The translations under genes and the position numbers were made by a program. From Hyaloperonospora brassicae (taxonomy: Eukaryota; Oomycota; Peronosporomycetes; Peronosporales; Peronosporaceae): DNA of 64,000 nucleotides. Below the pieces are notes generated by a model that saw only the letters and a program-made list of their open reading frames with translations, made no database searches and had not been told where the DNA came from. The DNA lies in the NCBI GenBank assembly GCA_947650285.1, contig CANTFL010000617.1:1-64000 (forward strand), in the 5' to 3' direction. Below, one piece after another: positions 54,734 through 63,766 of this stretch. Positions within the stretch are counted from its first letter, which is position 1. Every line of letters starts with the position of its first letter.

Positions 54734-55600
54734 GTCGAGTGTAGAATGAAAACGGGATACGCGATGTAGGCTCAACAGGTATGGAAGAAGCAAATTTCTC
54801 AATGTTGTTATAACAATCTGCCAGATCCATACAGAAGGACGATGAAAAAACCACAGACGCTTAAGCAAGTACTTCTGCACGTATGCAAAGAATCCAAGAA
54901 TCTTTGAAGCTTCTTCACATCGACAAGGGAATGATCAGTCGGTAACAGCCTTGACCGTTTCGGTATCACGGCGTCCGACGATCGTTCTTACTGTGCACCC
55001 AACAATTGGTATTTCGCTCACCACAAATAAATACTATTCTTTGGATTGGCGTAAACTTTATGCTTGCGCATAAGTTAAAGAACCTAATGAGCGTGTGTCC
55101 TTGTGAACTTCCACGTCTGTCTTTATATCCATAGCCCGGCTATGGGCGATCAATTTGTCACGGGTATCTCAGTGCGAAATCCTACACCGATATTAACCGA
55201 TTTGTCACACATCTGTCGTATGTAGCATGTGTGTTACTTATCCCATGTGGTATCACTAGCTACTCCCACAGCATACCGCTGGGGTGCTCACTGCCGTGTA
55301 CGGAACATCCTGTTCACGCATGAGAATCTGATAGAAGCCATCCATCAGTTACATGGACGAAAAGATGGTACTCTTTGACATACCATCTATGATGGCGTCC
55401 TTTCTCGGTGTCGGTGTCTGATTCGGTACCCTTGCAGCATTCAATTTGTTGAATGCATGCACTATCCGCCATCCTCCTGTGGCCTTTCGCACACAGAAGG
55501 TCGGAGAGCTGTGAGAAGATGTCGATTCCCTCACATGACATACCGCTAAGCGATCGTCAACAAACCTGTCGAACACTTGTACTCGTTCACGAGGCAGTGG
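54734..55600 (-). pseudogene. element B: RT, decayed, cut by N2
   Basis: The minus-strand frame at 55349-55576 reads VRESTSSHSSPTFCVRKATG then GGWRIVHAFNKLNAARVPNQ, the RT fingers. At 54890-55200 mixed frames read IGVGFRTE, LMRKHKVYANPKN and VDVKKLQRFLDS, the RT palm end and thumb. Homology stops at the N2 LTR at 54733. I could not find its continuation left of N2. Confidence 0.8.
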
Positions 55601-56575
55601 TCACTGCTTCATGACACAGTACTTCGAGCCCGGTTTGAGCTCGATCTCGTGTCGAGTGCCTTTGTCCTTAGGCAACTCGCAAGGTACGGATTCAGGGAAC
55701 ACATCCTTGAATTCGATCAAATCCTTACACAAAGGATTTGACTTAAGTGACTCCCAGGATTGAGACGTGTATCGTTCAATCCGATTCTTCTCATCGAGGA
55801 CACTTTCGTCCATCGATGAGCTGCTGAGAACCCGTTCGTTCTCAGCAAATACTGTTGCCGACCGAATATCGGCCACATACTCATCCTCTGTGACGAGTAT
55901 GCAAACCTGCTTGGCTTTGCGACTACGCAGATCACGCAAGAACCGTTTCGGTTCTAGCGTTGGCAACTGAGTTATCTCCGAAGTTATATTCGGAGGCACA
56001 ATCAGATCAAGCGTATAAGCGCCTACACTTGATCCGTCATTGACCAAGACGTTCAACGTCTTGGTTTCTTCCTGGGAACTTGCTTCCACAGGTTGCTGAA
56101 GGCCTGATCCCTCAGCAAGTGACTCTTGAGGAAGTTCTTCCTCAAGTAAGTGGGGACTTATTCCCTCGACGTCTTCTGAATGTGGCTGTGCAACCACAGT
56201 CAGGCACCGATCGTCTACGATCGACTCTCCAGTCGACCTAGGATTTCCATGTTTCCCTTTGGAGGCAACAGGTTTCTTACTTTCAAGATGCTGCCCGCTA
56301 GGCATGCATCCATGTCCCGGTCCACTCGACTTCTTCGAGTGGTGGAATTTCGGCGCAGCCTGTACTTCTGTACAACCGCCGGGAGATTGCTCCACAGTGT
56401 AGTGATCAACTACACTGTGATCTTGTGCAGTCGTGCTAACGACCGTACCGCAAGTGCGGCCATCGCACTCACTTGCAGAACATCCACACGCTGGTGAACG
56501 CTCCTGGACGTTCATCAAATGACTTTCTGATGAACAAGTTTCTGGTACCTCGAAGGATCGATTCTGACTATTCAC
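55601..56575 (-). pseudogene. element B: intact pol linker frame (protease to RT)
   Basis: An open frame of 324 codons, the longest in the window, covers the region between protease and RT. It shares almost every residue with element C (LEEELPQESLAEGSGLQQPV, LNVLVNDGSSVGAYTLDLIV, VFAENERVLSSSSMDESVLD), ending GTRHEIELKPGSKYCVMKQ at the RT start. No known domain was recognised. The first Met is not a real start; the frame belongs to a polyprotein. The DNA is packed with inverted repeats shared with element C. Confidence 0.85.
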
Positions 56576-56990
56576 CCTCGGCTAGTATCTCATGAATTTA
56601 GGCAATCATAGGATGGTATTAAATTTGTCATCCTGATCCAGTACAATAAAATCGTCATCATAAAGTTTGCCGTGTACCGTGTGGTGGATTCCGACTACAC
56701 GTTTCTTTACATTGATCGATGTGCCTGTCACTAGATGTACCATCATTTTCGTTGGAAGGATCTCTCACTCAACATAGTTATGTCATTTAGCCTCTACTGA
56801 CTGTCGACGAATAAAATTGCTTGACGCAACACAATTAACTATGGCGCGAAGTGACAAGTCCTTCGCCACTTTCAAGTCAAATTGATATGTGATATATCAT
56901 CATTACGTGCAGAGGCACACAGCTATTGTGTGTCAGAAGAAACATTCGTCAAGAAATGCGCAAAGGCTCTTGATGTTACTGGATCAGTAG
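56576..56990 (-). pseudogene. element B: protease, active site changed
   Basis: Near 56815-56885 the minus strand reads DLSLRAIVNCVASSNFIRRQ. Element C has DCGAS here, so the catalytic Asp is Asn and the Gly is Val in B. MMVHLVTGTSINVKKRVVGI and YDDDFIVLDQDDKFN follow. The copy is also frameshifted and cannot be active. Confidence 0.8.
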
Positions 56991-57429
56991 GGCGCTCCGC
57001 CCCTACTGACCCCGTCCATTTTTAATTGTCCGCTTCACTGTTTCGACTTTGCAACGGCTTCGGACCTTCTTCCTACAGTTCTCCGAGCTCCTCGACGGTC
57101 ACTGCTTTATGCACTACGAGGTTCTGAGCGGGGATTACAGCATTCATTTGCTTAGTGTCCTAGCTTGTGACAGCAATGGCATCCCATCAATTGCTTGTCG
57201 CACGCAGGAAGAGGTCTCTTACTCTCAAGATGACCAAGATTCCTTGGATGTGGACCTCCGGCCGCTGGTCGTCTATATGAACGATAAGGGGTCAACGTAG
57301 TGTGAGCCTGTCCCCCCTTAAAGCCTCATGCTTCTCAGCGTAGATTTCTTCTAAAAGCGTCTTCAGCCTCCGCGGAACAGTTGGTCCCTGACGGGGCCAT
57401 CTTTAAGTCCTTAGGTAAAAATTGTGATA

Positions 57430-58095
57430 AACTCAAATTCACTCACAGAGTTCGCTGCCATGCAATTTGCAAGGTAGCGTACATATTGGGCGTAAGGATG
57501 AACCTAACGCTTACCCTGTTTAAGTTGCAGAAGATTTGATATAGTGCTGAAGTTTTCCCTTGGAGGTTTAAATGTTTCGTTGAATAGTGTCATAAATATC
57601 CTTAACGACCCAAACACGTCAAGGTCGTGCAAGTTGAAGTTTAAAGCCCAGTTCCTGGCGTCCCCTGCCAAGGATGACTGAGCAAATGAGACTTGCATTT
57701 GCTTATCGTCGATGCGGCGACGGTCCTCTATGGCACCGTCTACCACGACGAAATAGCTTGACAGAGAGTCTTTCTCGGCTCCCTGGTACATAAAGATCTC
57801 CAGCTTAAGAGCCTTCCGTCGACTTTTACGCGTCGAATCTGTGGACTGAGACTGTTGTTGTCTCAGGGTTTCAGTCTGCTGGGGTTTTGTTGTTGCAACA
57901 ATTTCACTTGCGCTCGTGACTCATCAAGTTCTCGTTGCAAGAACTTGCTGATGACGGCGTGCTGTCAGTTCCTATCCTTTGAGGATAGCATCGCCCAGAC
58001 AGCGTCTTTGCCAACGGTCGAAATTATTCTTTTGATCGCACTGCACTCGACATCGCACCTAAAAAATGGCTTTTACGTCATGTTCACGTTAGGCT
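57430..58095 (-). pseudogene. element B: gag, decayed
   Basis: The frame at 57504-57791 reads LSSYFVVVDGAIEDRRRIDD, KQMQVSFAQSSLAGDARNWA, FKPPRENFSTISNLLQLKQG, aligning with element C gag (QMKLTFAQTHLIGRSKTWSL). The N-terminal part at 57860-58060 reads STVGKDAVWAMLSS and HAVISKFLQRELDESRAQVK in another frame. The zinc knuckle region (about 57050-57300) is not recognisable. Confidence 0.8.
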
Positions 58096-58117
58096 TTGCG
58101 GTGATTGTCCTAGGAGG

Positions 58118-58135
58118 GACTACAAAGTGCTATCA
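58118..58135 (-). other. element B: primer-binding site
   Basis: On the minus strand TGATAGCACTTTGTAGTC follows the LTR after two bases, one base different from element C. Confidence 0.75.
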
Positions 58136-58137
58136 GG

Positions 58138-58573
58138 TGTTAAGGGGCGCCGGCAACTATGTATTGAACTTGTGACTACGCAATGAACTTTCATGGAAAA
58201 CAGCGAAGGTCACTGCCCTTTTTAGGTATATGCACGATCCTTTGGAAGGGTATATGACTAAGGCAAAGACCCTAGTTGTAGAAAAAGTAAATTCGTTAAA
58301 ATATATAATTAATTCCAATATCTCTTGTTTTCTAAAAATATTTTATACTTAATTATTATCAAAAGAACAAAATTATGATGACGTCTATTCGCCACCCAAT
58401 GCGCGCGTCTAGCCGCGATTCGTCCGTTGATATAGACACAAAATCAACCACTGAGTAAGCCTTTGAGTCATATCAAAAGTTTTACCGTATATAGTGAAGA
58501 AATTATTAACATAATATTATTAACTACCATTTCTCACACATTGTGATTTCATGTAACGCGCTACCCCGTTACA
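58138..58573 (-). mobile_element. element B: 5' LTR (family G)
   Basis: On the minus strand it begins TGTAACGGGGTAGCGCGTTACATG and ends GGCGCCCCTTAACA, 436 bp, followed by the primer-binding site and gag. The stem at its start (TGTAACG.../CGTTACA) is kept; other stems are partly decayed. Confidence 0.85.
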
Positions 58574-58637
58574 CATCATGTGCCACTGTCCTACTGGTCT
58601 ACCATGAGGCATCCTACGGCATTAAACCGAGCTATAA

Positions 58638-59608
58638 TGTAACGGGCTCGCTCTGTTACATAATAATTGGTACGAAAGAACCAACTTTGAATATATTCTA
58701 TTTTGATAATATTCAATTAGTATCACGCGAGAAAAGCGATGTTGTCGGAATATTATCTCTAAGGGTAATATTCGTGGAGGGGTCCACTTCTTGGTTGATG
58801 TACCGGGTACATAAACCAATTTAACCACCAATCGCTGCTGGACTCGCGCAACCTGTTCAGAAAATATATTTAAAAACATTTTAATTAATTTAAAAAAAAT
58901 TACAAAACAAAACCCTAATTTAATTTTATTCAAATCAAGTAAGTATTTTAAAAATATTTATTTCTTTATAATATATGATTTTTCAAGAAAATTTTTATAA
59001 TAATTTTGAATTTATTATCTAGATTTTAAATGGAATATTTTCTGTTTTTAACGTAATACCTAAAGGATTGTTTGAACCAACTTCGAACGGAATCTCGTTT
59101 GATTTTTTTAATAGGTACTAAGATATTTCAATTCACTATAATTTATCATAAATTTCATAAGGTTGAGTTTTTCTTAAATCCCAAGAAATTCCTGATCCAC
59201 GCAACATAACTCCACTAAAAACAAATTGTGACTGGTCTTTTTTATTTGATAGTTTAACATGGTATTTTTTCAAATTTTAAAAATTCAGTTTTTAATTCAA
59301 AAAAGTTTAAAGTATTTTTAATATTAAAATTTATAATACAATTTTATTTTTTAAATAAAAATATTAGAAGACCCACATAGGAGACAGTAGTTCAATATAG
59401 TTAGATTAAGACGAAAGATGATTTAGTAAGAAAATAACTAAATTAAAAACAGTTCTTCTTTTCCCTCAAGACAAAGCTTTCAGGTTCTGGATTGTCTTGG
59501 TCGCGTTTCTTCACGCCAATTGTGCGTGACGTCGGGCGGACGCATCCTTGTATTGAAATTAATACAAGGCCTTGCTCAGTTATCTGAGCAAAAGCGTGCC
59601 CTATTACA
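58638..59608 (+). mobile_element. LTR F (family G) interrupted by mitochondrial-like DNA
   Basis: It starts TGTAACGGGCTCGCTCTGTTACA and ends TGCCCTATTACA. It matches LTR D of 39043-39510 on both sides of a 514-bp AT-rich insert at 58852-59365. No primer-binding site or gag follows, so it is probably a solo LTR, but I saw no clear target duplication. Confidence 0.8.
58852..59365. other. nad7: nuclear mitochondrial DNA segment (NUMT) with nad7 fragment
   Basis: The segment is far more AT-rich than anything near it. At 59140-59223 the minus strand encodes [20 protein letters not shown] and then YEIYDKL, the conserved core of NADH dehydrogenase subunit 7 (49-kDa, complex I). In oomycetes nad7 is a mitochondrial gene. 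The rest of the segment is broken in all frames. In LTR D the same site reads GCGCAA TGGGCGGTGGAC AGAAGACCC; in F the middle 12 bases are replaced by this segment. The segment is a dead fragment, not a gene. Confidence 0.8.
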
Positions 59609-60332
59609 AATAGGACGTATTGACCTAGATCCTTGAGCCCTCGTTGACGTTTGCCCACACTTGTGACCGACAAAATGGATAGCCGCGGGGAATGATATAT
59701 CCACGTGCAAGGAAGACGTGCAAGGACAATTGGTAGGTATCAGAATATTTATGCGCGGAGCAGAGACGCTTACACTTCAAAGTAGCTGGTCTTTCGGTCT
59801 ACGATACGTGTGAAAGAAATGTTAAAGCACTACATCGGGTCGGTGAGCGCGATAGACGAGATTCCGTTCTTATCGCACGATAAAATAAATCATCTGACCT
59901 TCCGTTCGCGCTTAGAGAGCAACAGCTTCAGGCAGCGTCGAGAAAAGTTGCAAGACGTCGAAGTCAAGGCTCTGCCAGCCTGATCGAGCTTGCGCGTCGA
60001 TTGATGATGTCTCGTGTCGATTGACATTACAATCCGATGACACCTCCTCACGCCTAGTTCGAAACCCTCGTCCAGTCACGCAATCTACTTCGCAGGCAAC
60101 GCGATCGCTACCGACCACCACATCTTGTACGACGACTGCTTTGTCATTTTTAAGTGGTGATTATCCCATAGAGGTAGCGGCTGCATTAGTTTGTTACAAC
60201 AATCAGTATCGTCATACACTGCAATTGAAAGCCGAGACAGTTGTAACACAAAAGCCATTACTGATGTTAGCACCTTGCGCAAATGCGCGATATCTGAAAT
60301 AAATCACTCAGCACACGCGTTCATCAATGCTC
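59609..60332. other. no gene seen
   Basis: Short frames on both strands (for example 69 codons at 59912-60121 minus, 93 codons at 60021-60302 plus) have no motif I recognise. It is the downstream flank of the effector candidate. Confidence 0.4.
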
Positions 60333-60689
60333 CTACACAGAGACTCCTTGCCAGAACCTACGCCGAGTACGGGCCGGGTGTCCCAAAATACGTTGGTATT
60401 GTGCTAGAACTGTATCCAAATATCCCCCGGCTTTCTTGAGCATCCGTACCGCAAGCTTTGTAGCGTCTGTGATCAAAGCAAAACGTTCTTCGTCCCCTTC
60501 TACTCTATCGGAATGCTTGACGTCCAAGATGCCCACTGCCCCACGCAGACCCTTCAAGTGCTTGACGTTTTCTTCGCGAGCGTGAAGAGCTGAAGTTGCA
60601 GCGGAAGTGGCAGCCGTAGAAGCCACTGGTCCAGCGCTTGCTCCAACGCAGACGAACGTCGAGAGCAGAAACCAGCACAACAGACGCAT
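60333..60689 (-). CDS. candidate RXLR-dEER-type secreted effector
   Basis: The frame encodes 118 residues. Residues 1-19 (MRLLCWFLLSTFVCVGASA) are a clear signal peptide. A low-complexity A/S/T stretch (20-36) follows, then KGLR at 46-49, a variant of RXLR with Lys in the first position, and GDEER at 65-69, a canonical dEER. Spacing from signal to motifs fits the RXLR class, whose members are secreted from hyphae or haustoria and act inside plant cells. The C-terminal ~49 residues (RFALITDATKLAVRMLKKAG and onward) look helical, but I cannot assign a WY fold. I chose ATG 60689 rather than the in-frame ATG at 60803 because the signal peptide starts there. The frame is intact and single-exon, and LTRs lie on both sides. 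Host function unknown. Confidence 0.7.
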   Translation of the reverse strand: MRLLCWFLLSTFVCVGASAGPVASTAATSAATSALHAREENVKHLKGLRGAVGILDVKHSDRVEGDEERFALITDATKLAVRMLKKAGGYLDTVLAQYQRILGHPARTRRRFWQGVSV

Positions 60690-61076
60690 AATCTTGGGTC
60701 GGGCGCGCGATACGGGCGGAAATGTGCTGTGCGCACGAAGTGGAATCGACATTACTTGGTCAGAGAAGCAAGTGGACCGGGGTGTGGTCTGCGGCAGAAT
60801 CACGTGTTCTTAATAGAGAATTATCGAAATTGATGACAAGATAGAGCCCTTTGCACTTTTTTCTCACGATACTAACTGGGTGGTTTAGGTCTCTTGATCG
60901 CCACTCGGGGTAATGCAGCAACGGGCGCGACTGATTTTTTTTGCAATCCCGTCAGATTTGAAAGTGGACCTGCGGGCCTCACCACACTTCAGGTATGTAT
61001 GAGCGTATCAACTGGTCCTCGAGCGTCGCAGTGCACAATGCCAAGTACTAGCCGTTTGAGGCAGATCGGCCATCCC
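60690..61076. other. upstream region of the effector candidate
   Basis: Non-coding. On the minus strand about 25-35 bases before the ATG, GCACATTTCCGCC partly resembles the oomycete initiator (CATTTC core), but the first base and the flanking motif do not fit well. Confidence 0.35.
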
Positions 61077-61468
61077 TGTAACGGGTCAGCCCGTTACATG
61101 GAAATTGTCATTTAGGAGATAATGACAATAAAAAATATTATGCTGAATATTCTTTTAACAATATCACCAATAGTGGTGATATTGATGGGTCGACCAAATA
61201 ATCTGTTCATTGGTTGATATCTTGACGATATCAACCCACCAATCGCCGCAAGACACGCGCAATGAGTGGTGACGAGACGTCACCATTCACTCAGTTAGAT
61301 TCGTATAATTAAATTAAGTCAAACAGAGAGACAGTGGATAAAAGACTTAATTATATTAATATAACAGTTCTACTTTTACCTTACCTACGCTTCCTCGTTT
61401 GCCTCGTGTACGTCTGTCGGGGCACCGAAACCCTTGCGTTAAGTTACGCAAGGGTTTGCCCCGTTACA
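61077..61468 (+). mobile_element. element C: 5' LTR (family G)
   Basis: This 392-bp LTR runs from TGTAACGGGTCAGCCCGTTACA to TTGCCCCGTTACA. It contains at least six strong stem-loops, such as AATATCACCA/TGGTGATATT (61160-61183), GGTTGATATC/GATATCAACC (61212-61236) and AAACCCTTGCGT/ACGCAAGGGTTT (61428-61457). Two bases and a primer-binding site follow. The 3' LTR lies beyond the window. Confidence 0.93.
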
Positions 61469-61470
61469 CC

Positions 61471-61488
61471 TGGTAGCACTTTGTAGTC
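61471..61488 (+). other. element C: primer-binding site
   Basis: TGGTAGCACTTTGTAGTC lies two bases after the LTR. The primer tRNA should end ...AGTGCTACCA. The site is shared with A, B, D, E and H1 in more or less decayed form. Confidence 0.8.
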
Positions 61489-61504
61489 CTTCCAAGGACC
61501 ACAA

Positions 61505-61528
61505 CATCCAACATGAACATGTTGGATG
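61505..61528 (+). promoter_or_regulatory. element C: stem-loop over the gag start codon
   Basis: CATCCAACATG (61505-61515) and CATGTTGGATG (61518-61528) are perfect inverted repeats with only AA between them. The gag ATG is 61513-61515, in the stem. In element D the stem is ATCATG/CATGAT (39556-39569): the second base pair changed on both sides. It could limit initiation on element RNA; this is inference. Confidence 0.6.
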
Positions 61529-62683
61529 ATGAAGAGACCTTTTACGCCACGCGTGAAGGGTTTACCCATTTGAGTGACATCGAATGGGGTGCGGTAGAAC
61601 GAATGAGTTCTACCGTAGGCGAGTTCGCCATTAGCGCCATGTTGGACTCTAGACAGAGACCAACAACATGCCGCTATCGCCAAGTTCTTTCAGAATGAAT
61701 TTGCTCTCGAGAGGGAGAAAGTAGCCTTGCTTCACCAGCAAGGCTCTCAACAGGCCGAGCAGTTGAAAGAACTCGGTGCTCAACCGACAGAGCTATTGAG
61801 ACAGCAGCAATTCCATGCTGCTGTGGGCGGGACGGCACGTGCGCGCCGTCCCGAAGTCATGAAAGTTGACATCTCCAAGTACAGTGGAGTCCCGGAAGAC
61901 TCCCTGTTACTATGGTTTGTTGAACTCGACAGAGCCCTAAGGGCTCGTCGCGTCGAATATGAGCAAATGAAACTCACATTTGCTCAGACCCACTTGATAG
62001 GACGTTCCAAAACTTGGTCCCTGGGGCTCGAGAGTAGCGACCCAAATGTGTTTAGGTCGCTAGATGACTTCAAGTCCCGGCTCAGACAAACGTTTGAGCC
62101 GCCACGGGCTGAGTTCAGGGCTCGTTCAGAGCCCCTGCAGCTCAAGCAGAGTAAGCGTGATGTGCACGCTTACGCTCAGCATATACGACTCCTCGCGATC
62201 AGTATAACTGCTAACCCAGTCCATGAACACACGTTGATTACGGTGTTCATGCAAGGGCTCGCAGAAGGGCCCGTCAGGAGCCACCTCTTCCGCCTTGAGC
62301 TGAATACGCTGGAAGATGCGATATCAGCCGCGGAACAGGAAGACTTTAGCATGAGACAGGCTCATGCTAGCTCAAACTCTTATCGTCCACCGAGACGACA
62401 AGAGATCGGAGGTCCAGAACCAATGGACCTCAGTTATGGTGAGAGCGAGAGACCTCACTCTTCAAACAACAAGCGATTGCAGACGTGCAATCGCTGTCAG
62501 AAGTTAGGGCACTACGCATATGAGTGTAGTGCTCCACGTCCAGTACCTAACAGTACTGAGCGAAATGGACGACCATTTGCCAGAAAGGGCAATGGGCGTG
62601 GGTCCAGCGCTGTTGCGAAGCCGCAACAGCGAGGCGGACCATCAAAAATGGTAGGGGTCAATAGGGGCGGAGCGCCCTACTGA
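61513..62683 (+). pseudogene. element C: gag, nearly intact
   Basis: ATG 61513 opens MNMLDDEETFYATREGFTHL. A 2-base loss near 61655 shifts frame; the main frame (61727-62683, 318 codons) carries the capsid-like part (YSGVPEDSLLLWFVELDRAL, KSRLRQTFEPPRAEFRARSE, HAYAQHIRLLAISITANPVH, EHTLITVFMQGLAEGPVRSH) and an intact CCHC knuckle CNRCQKLGHYAYEC at about 62486-62527. It ends GVNRGGAPY where relatives would continue into pol; an extra T near 62680 probably created the stop. Gag coats the element RNA. Only about two small lesions separate it from an open frame, so this copy is young. Confidence 0.9.
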
Positions 62684-63140
62684 TCCAGCAACCTCAAGAG
62701 AATTTGAAAATCTCTTGACGAAAGTTGCTCCAGATACACAATCATTCTGTGTCTCTGCACCTGGTGACGACGTTTCGCTCATCACCTTGAAGTTGGAAGT
62801 GACAAATGATTTGTCACTTCGTGCCCTATAGACTGTGGGGCGTCGAAGAACTTTGTTCGTCACCAGTCACTAGAGGGTCGTAGGCTCAATTTCGTTGAGC
62901 GCGACATTCCCCTCACAAGGATGATGGTGCGCCTTACAACAGGCGCATCGATTACCGCTGAGAAACGTGTAGTCGGTATTCACTACACGTTAGAGGGCGA
63001 ACAGTACGATGATGACTTCATCGTACTAGATCTGGATGACAAATTTGATGTCATCCTGGGATTACCTTGGCTCAGAAAGTACGAGCCGAGGGTGATTTGG
63101 CAGCATCGATCCGTGAAGATGCCTGCCGCTCGTTCATCAG
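62684..63140 (+). pseudogene. element C: aspartic protease
   Basis: After the gag stop the frame continues PTDPATSREFENLLTKVAPD and LITLKLEVTNDLSLRAL, then DCGASKNFVRHQSLEGRRLN after a one-base shift at about 62830. DCGA is the active-site tetrad of this family. RLTTGASITAEKRVVGIHYT, DDDFIVLDLDDKFDVILGLP and WLRKYEPRVIWQHRSVKMPA complete a retropepsin (ILGLPW flap end). It cleaves the polyprotein. One frameshift apart, it is complete. Confidence 0.88.
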
Positions 63141-63766
63141 ATGGCCATCTGATGAACGTCTTGGAGCGTCCACAAGCATGTGGATGTACTGCGAGTGAGT
63201 GCGATGGCCTCACTTGCGGTACGGTCGTTAGCACGACTGCACAAGATCACAGTGTAGTTGATCACTACACTGTGGAGCAAGCTCCCGGCGGTTGTACAGA
63301 AGTACAGGCTGCGCCGAAGGTCCACCACTCGAAGAAGTCGAGTGGACCGGGACATGGATGCATGCCTAGCGGGCAGCATCTTGAAAGTAAGAAACCTGTT
63401 GCCTCCAAAGGGCAACATGGAAATCCTAGGTCGACTGGAGAGTCGATCGTAGAGGATCGGTGCTTGACTGTGGTTGCACAGCCACATTCAGAAGACTTCG
63501 AGGGAATAAGTCCCCACTTACTTGAGGAAGAACTTCCTCAAGAGTCACTTGCTGAGGGATCAGGCCTTCAGCAACCTGTGGAAGCAAGTTACCAGGAAGA
63601 AACCAAGACGTTGAACGTCTTGGTCAATGACGGATCAAGTGTAGGCGCTTATACGCTTGATCTGATTGTGCCTCCGAATATAACTTCGGAGATAACTCAG
63701 TTGCCAACGCTAGAACCGAAACGGTTCTTGCGTGATCTGCGTAGTGGCAAAGTCAAGCAGATCTGA
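63141..63766 (+). pseudogene. element C: pol linker, hairpin-rich
   Basis: The frame 62921-63766 continues from the protease through a linker shared with A and B (GCTEVQAAPKVHHSKKSSGP, LEEELPQESLAEGSGLQQPV, VNDGSSVGAYTLDLIVPPN), ending at TGA 63764-63766 (KVKQI, stop; B reads KAKQVC). No domain recognised. The DNA contains a 28-nt perfect palindrome (63132-63159) and some ten further strong inverted repeats. Confidence 0.85.

Noticed and set aside
58852..59139. Further named mitochondrial genes in the AT-rich insert
   Set aside because: Only the nad7 core at 59140-59223 is recognisable; the other frames are too short to assign.
60690..60803. Upstream in-frame start of the RXLR-like protein
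   Set aside because: The hydrophobic signal begins at ATG 60689; the extension has no conserved feature.
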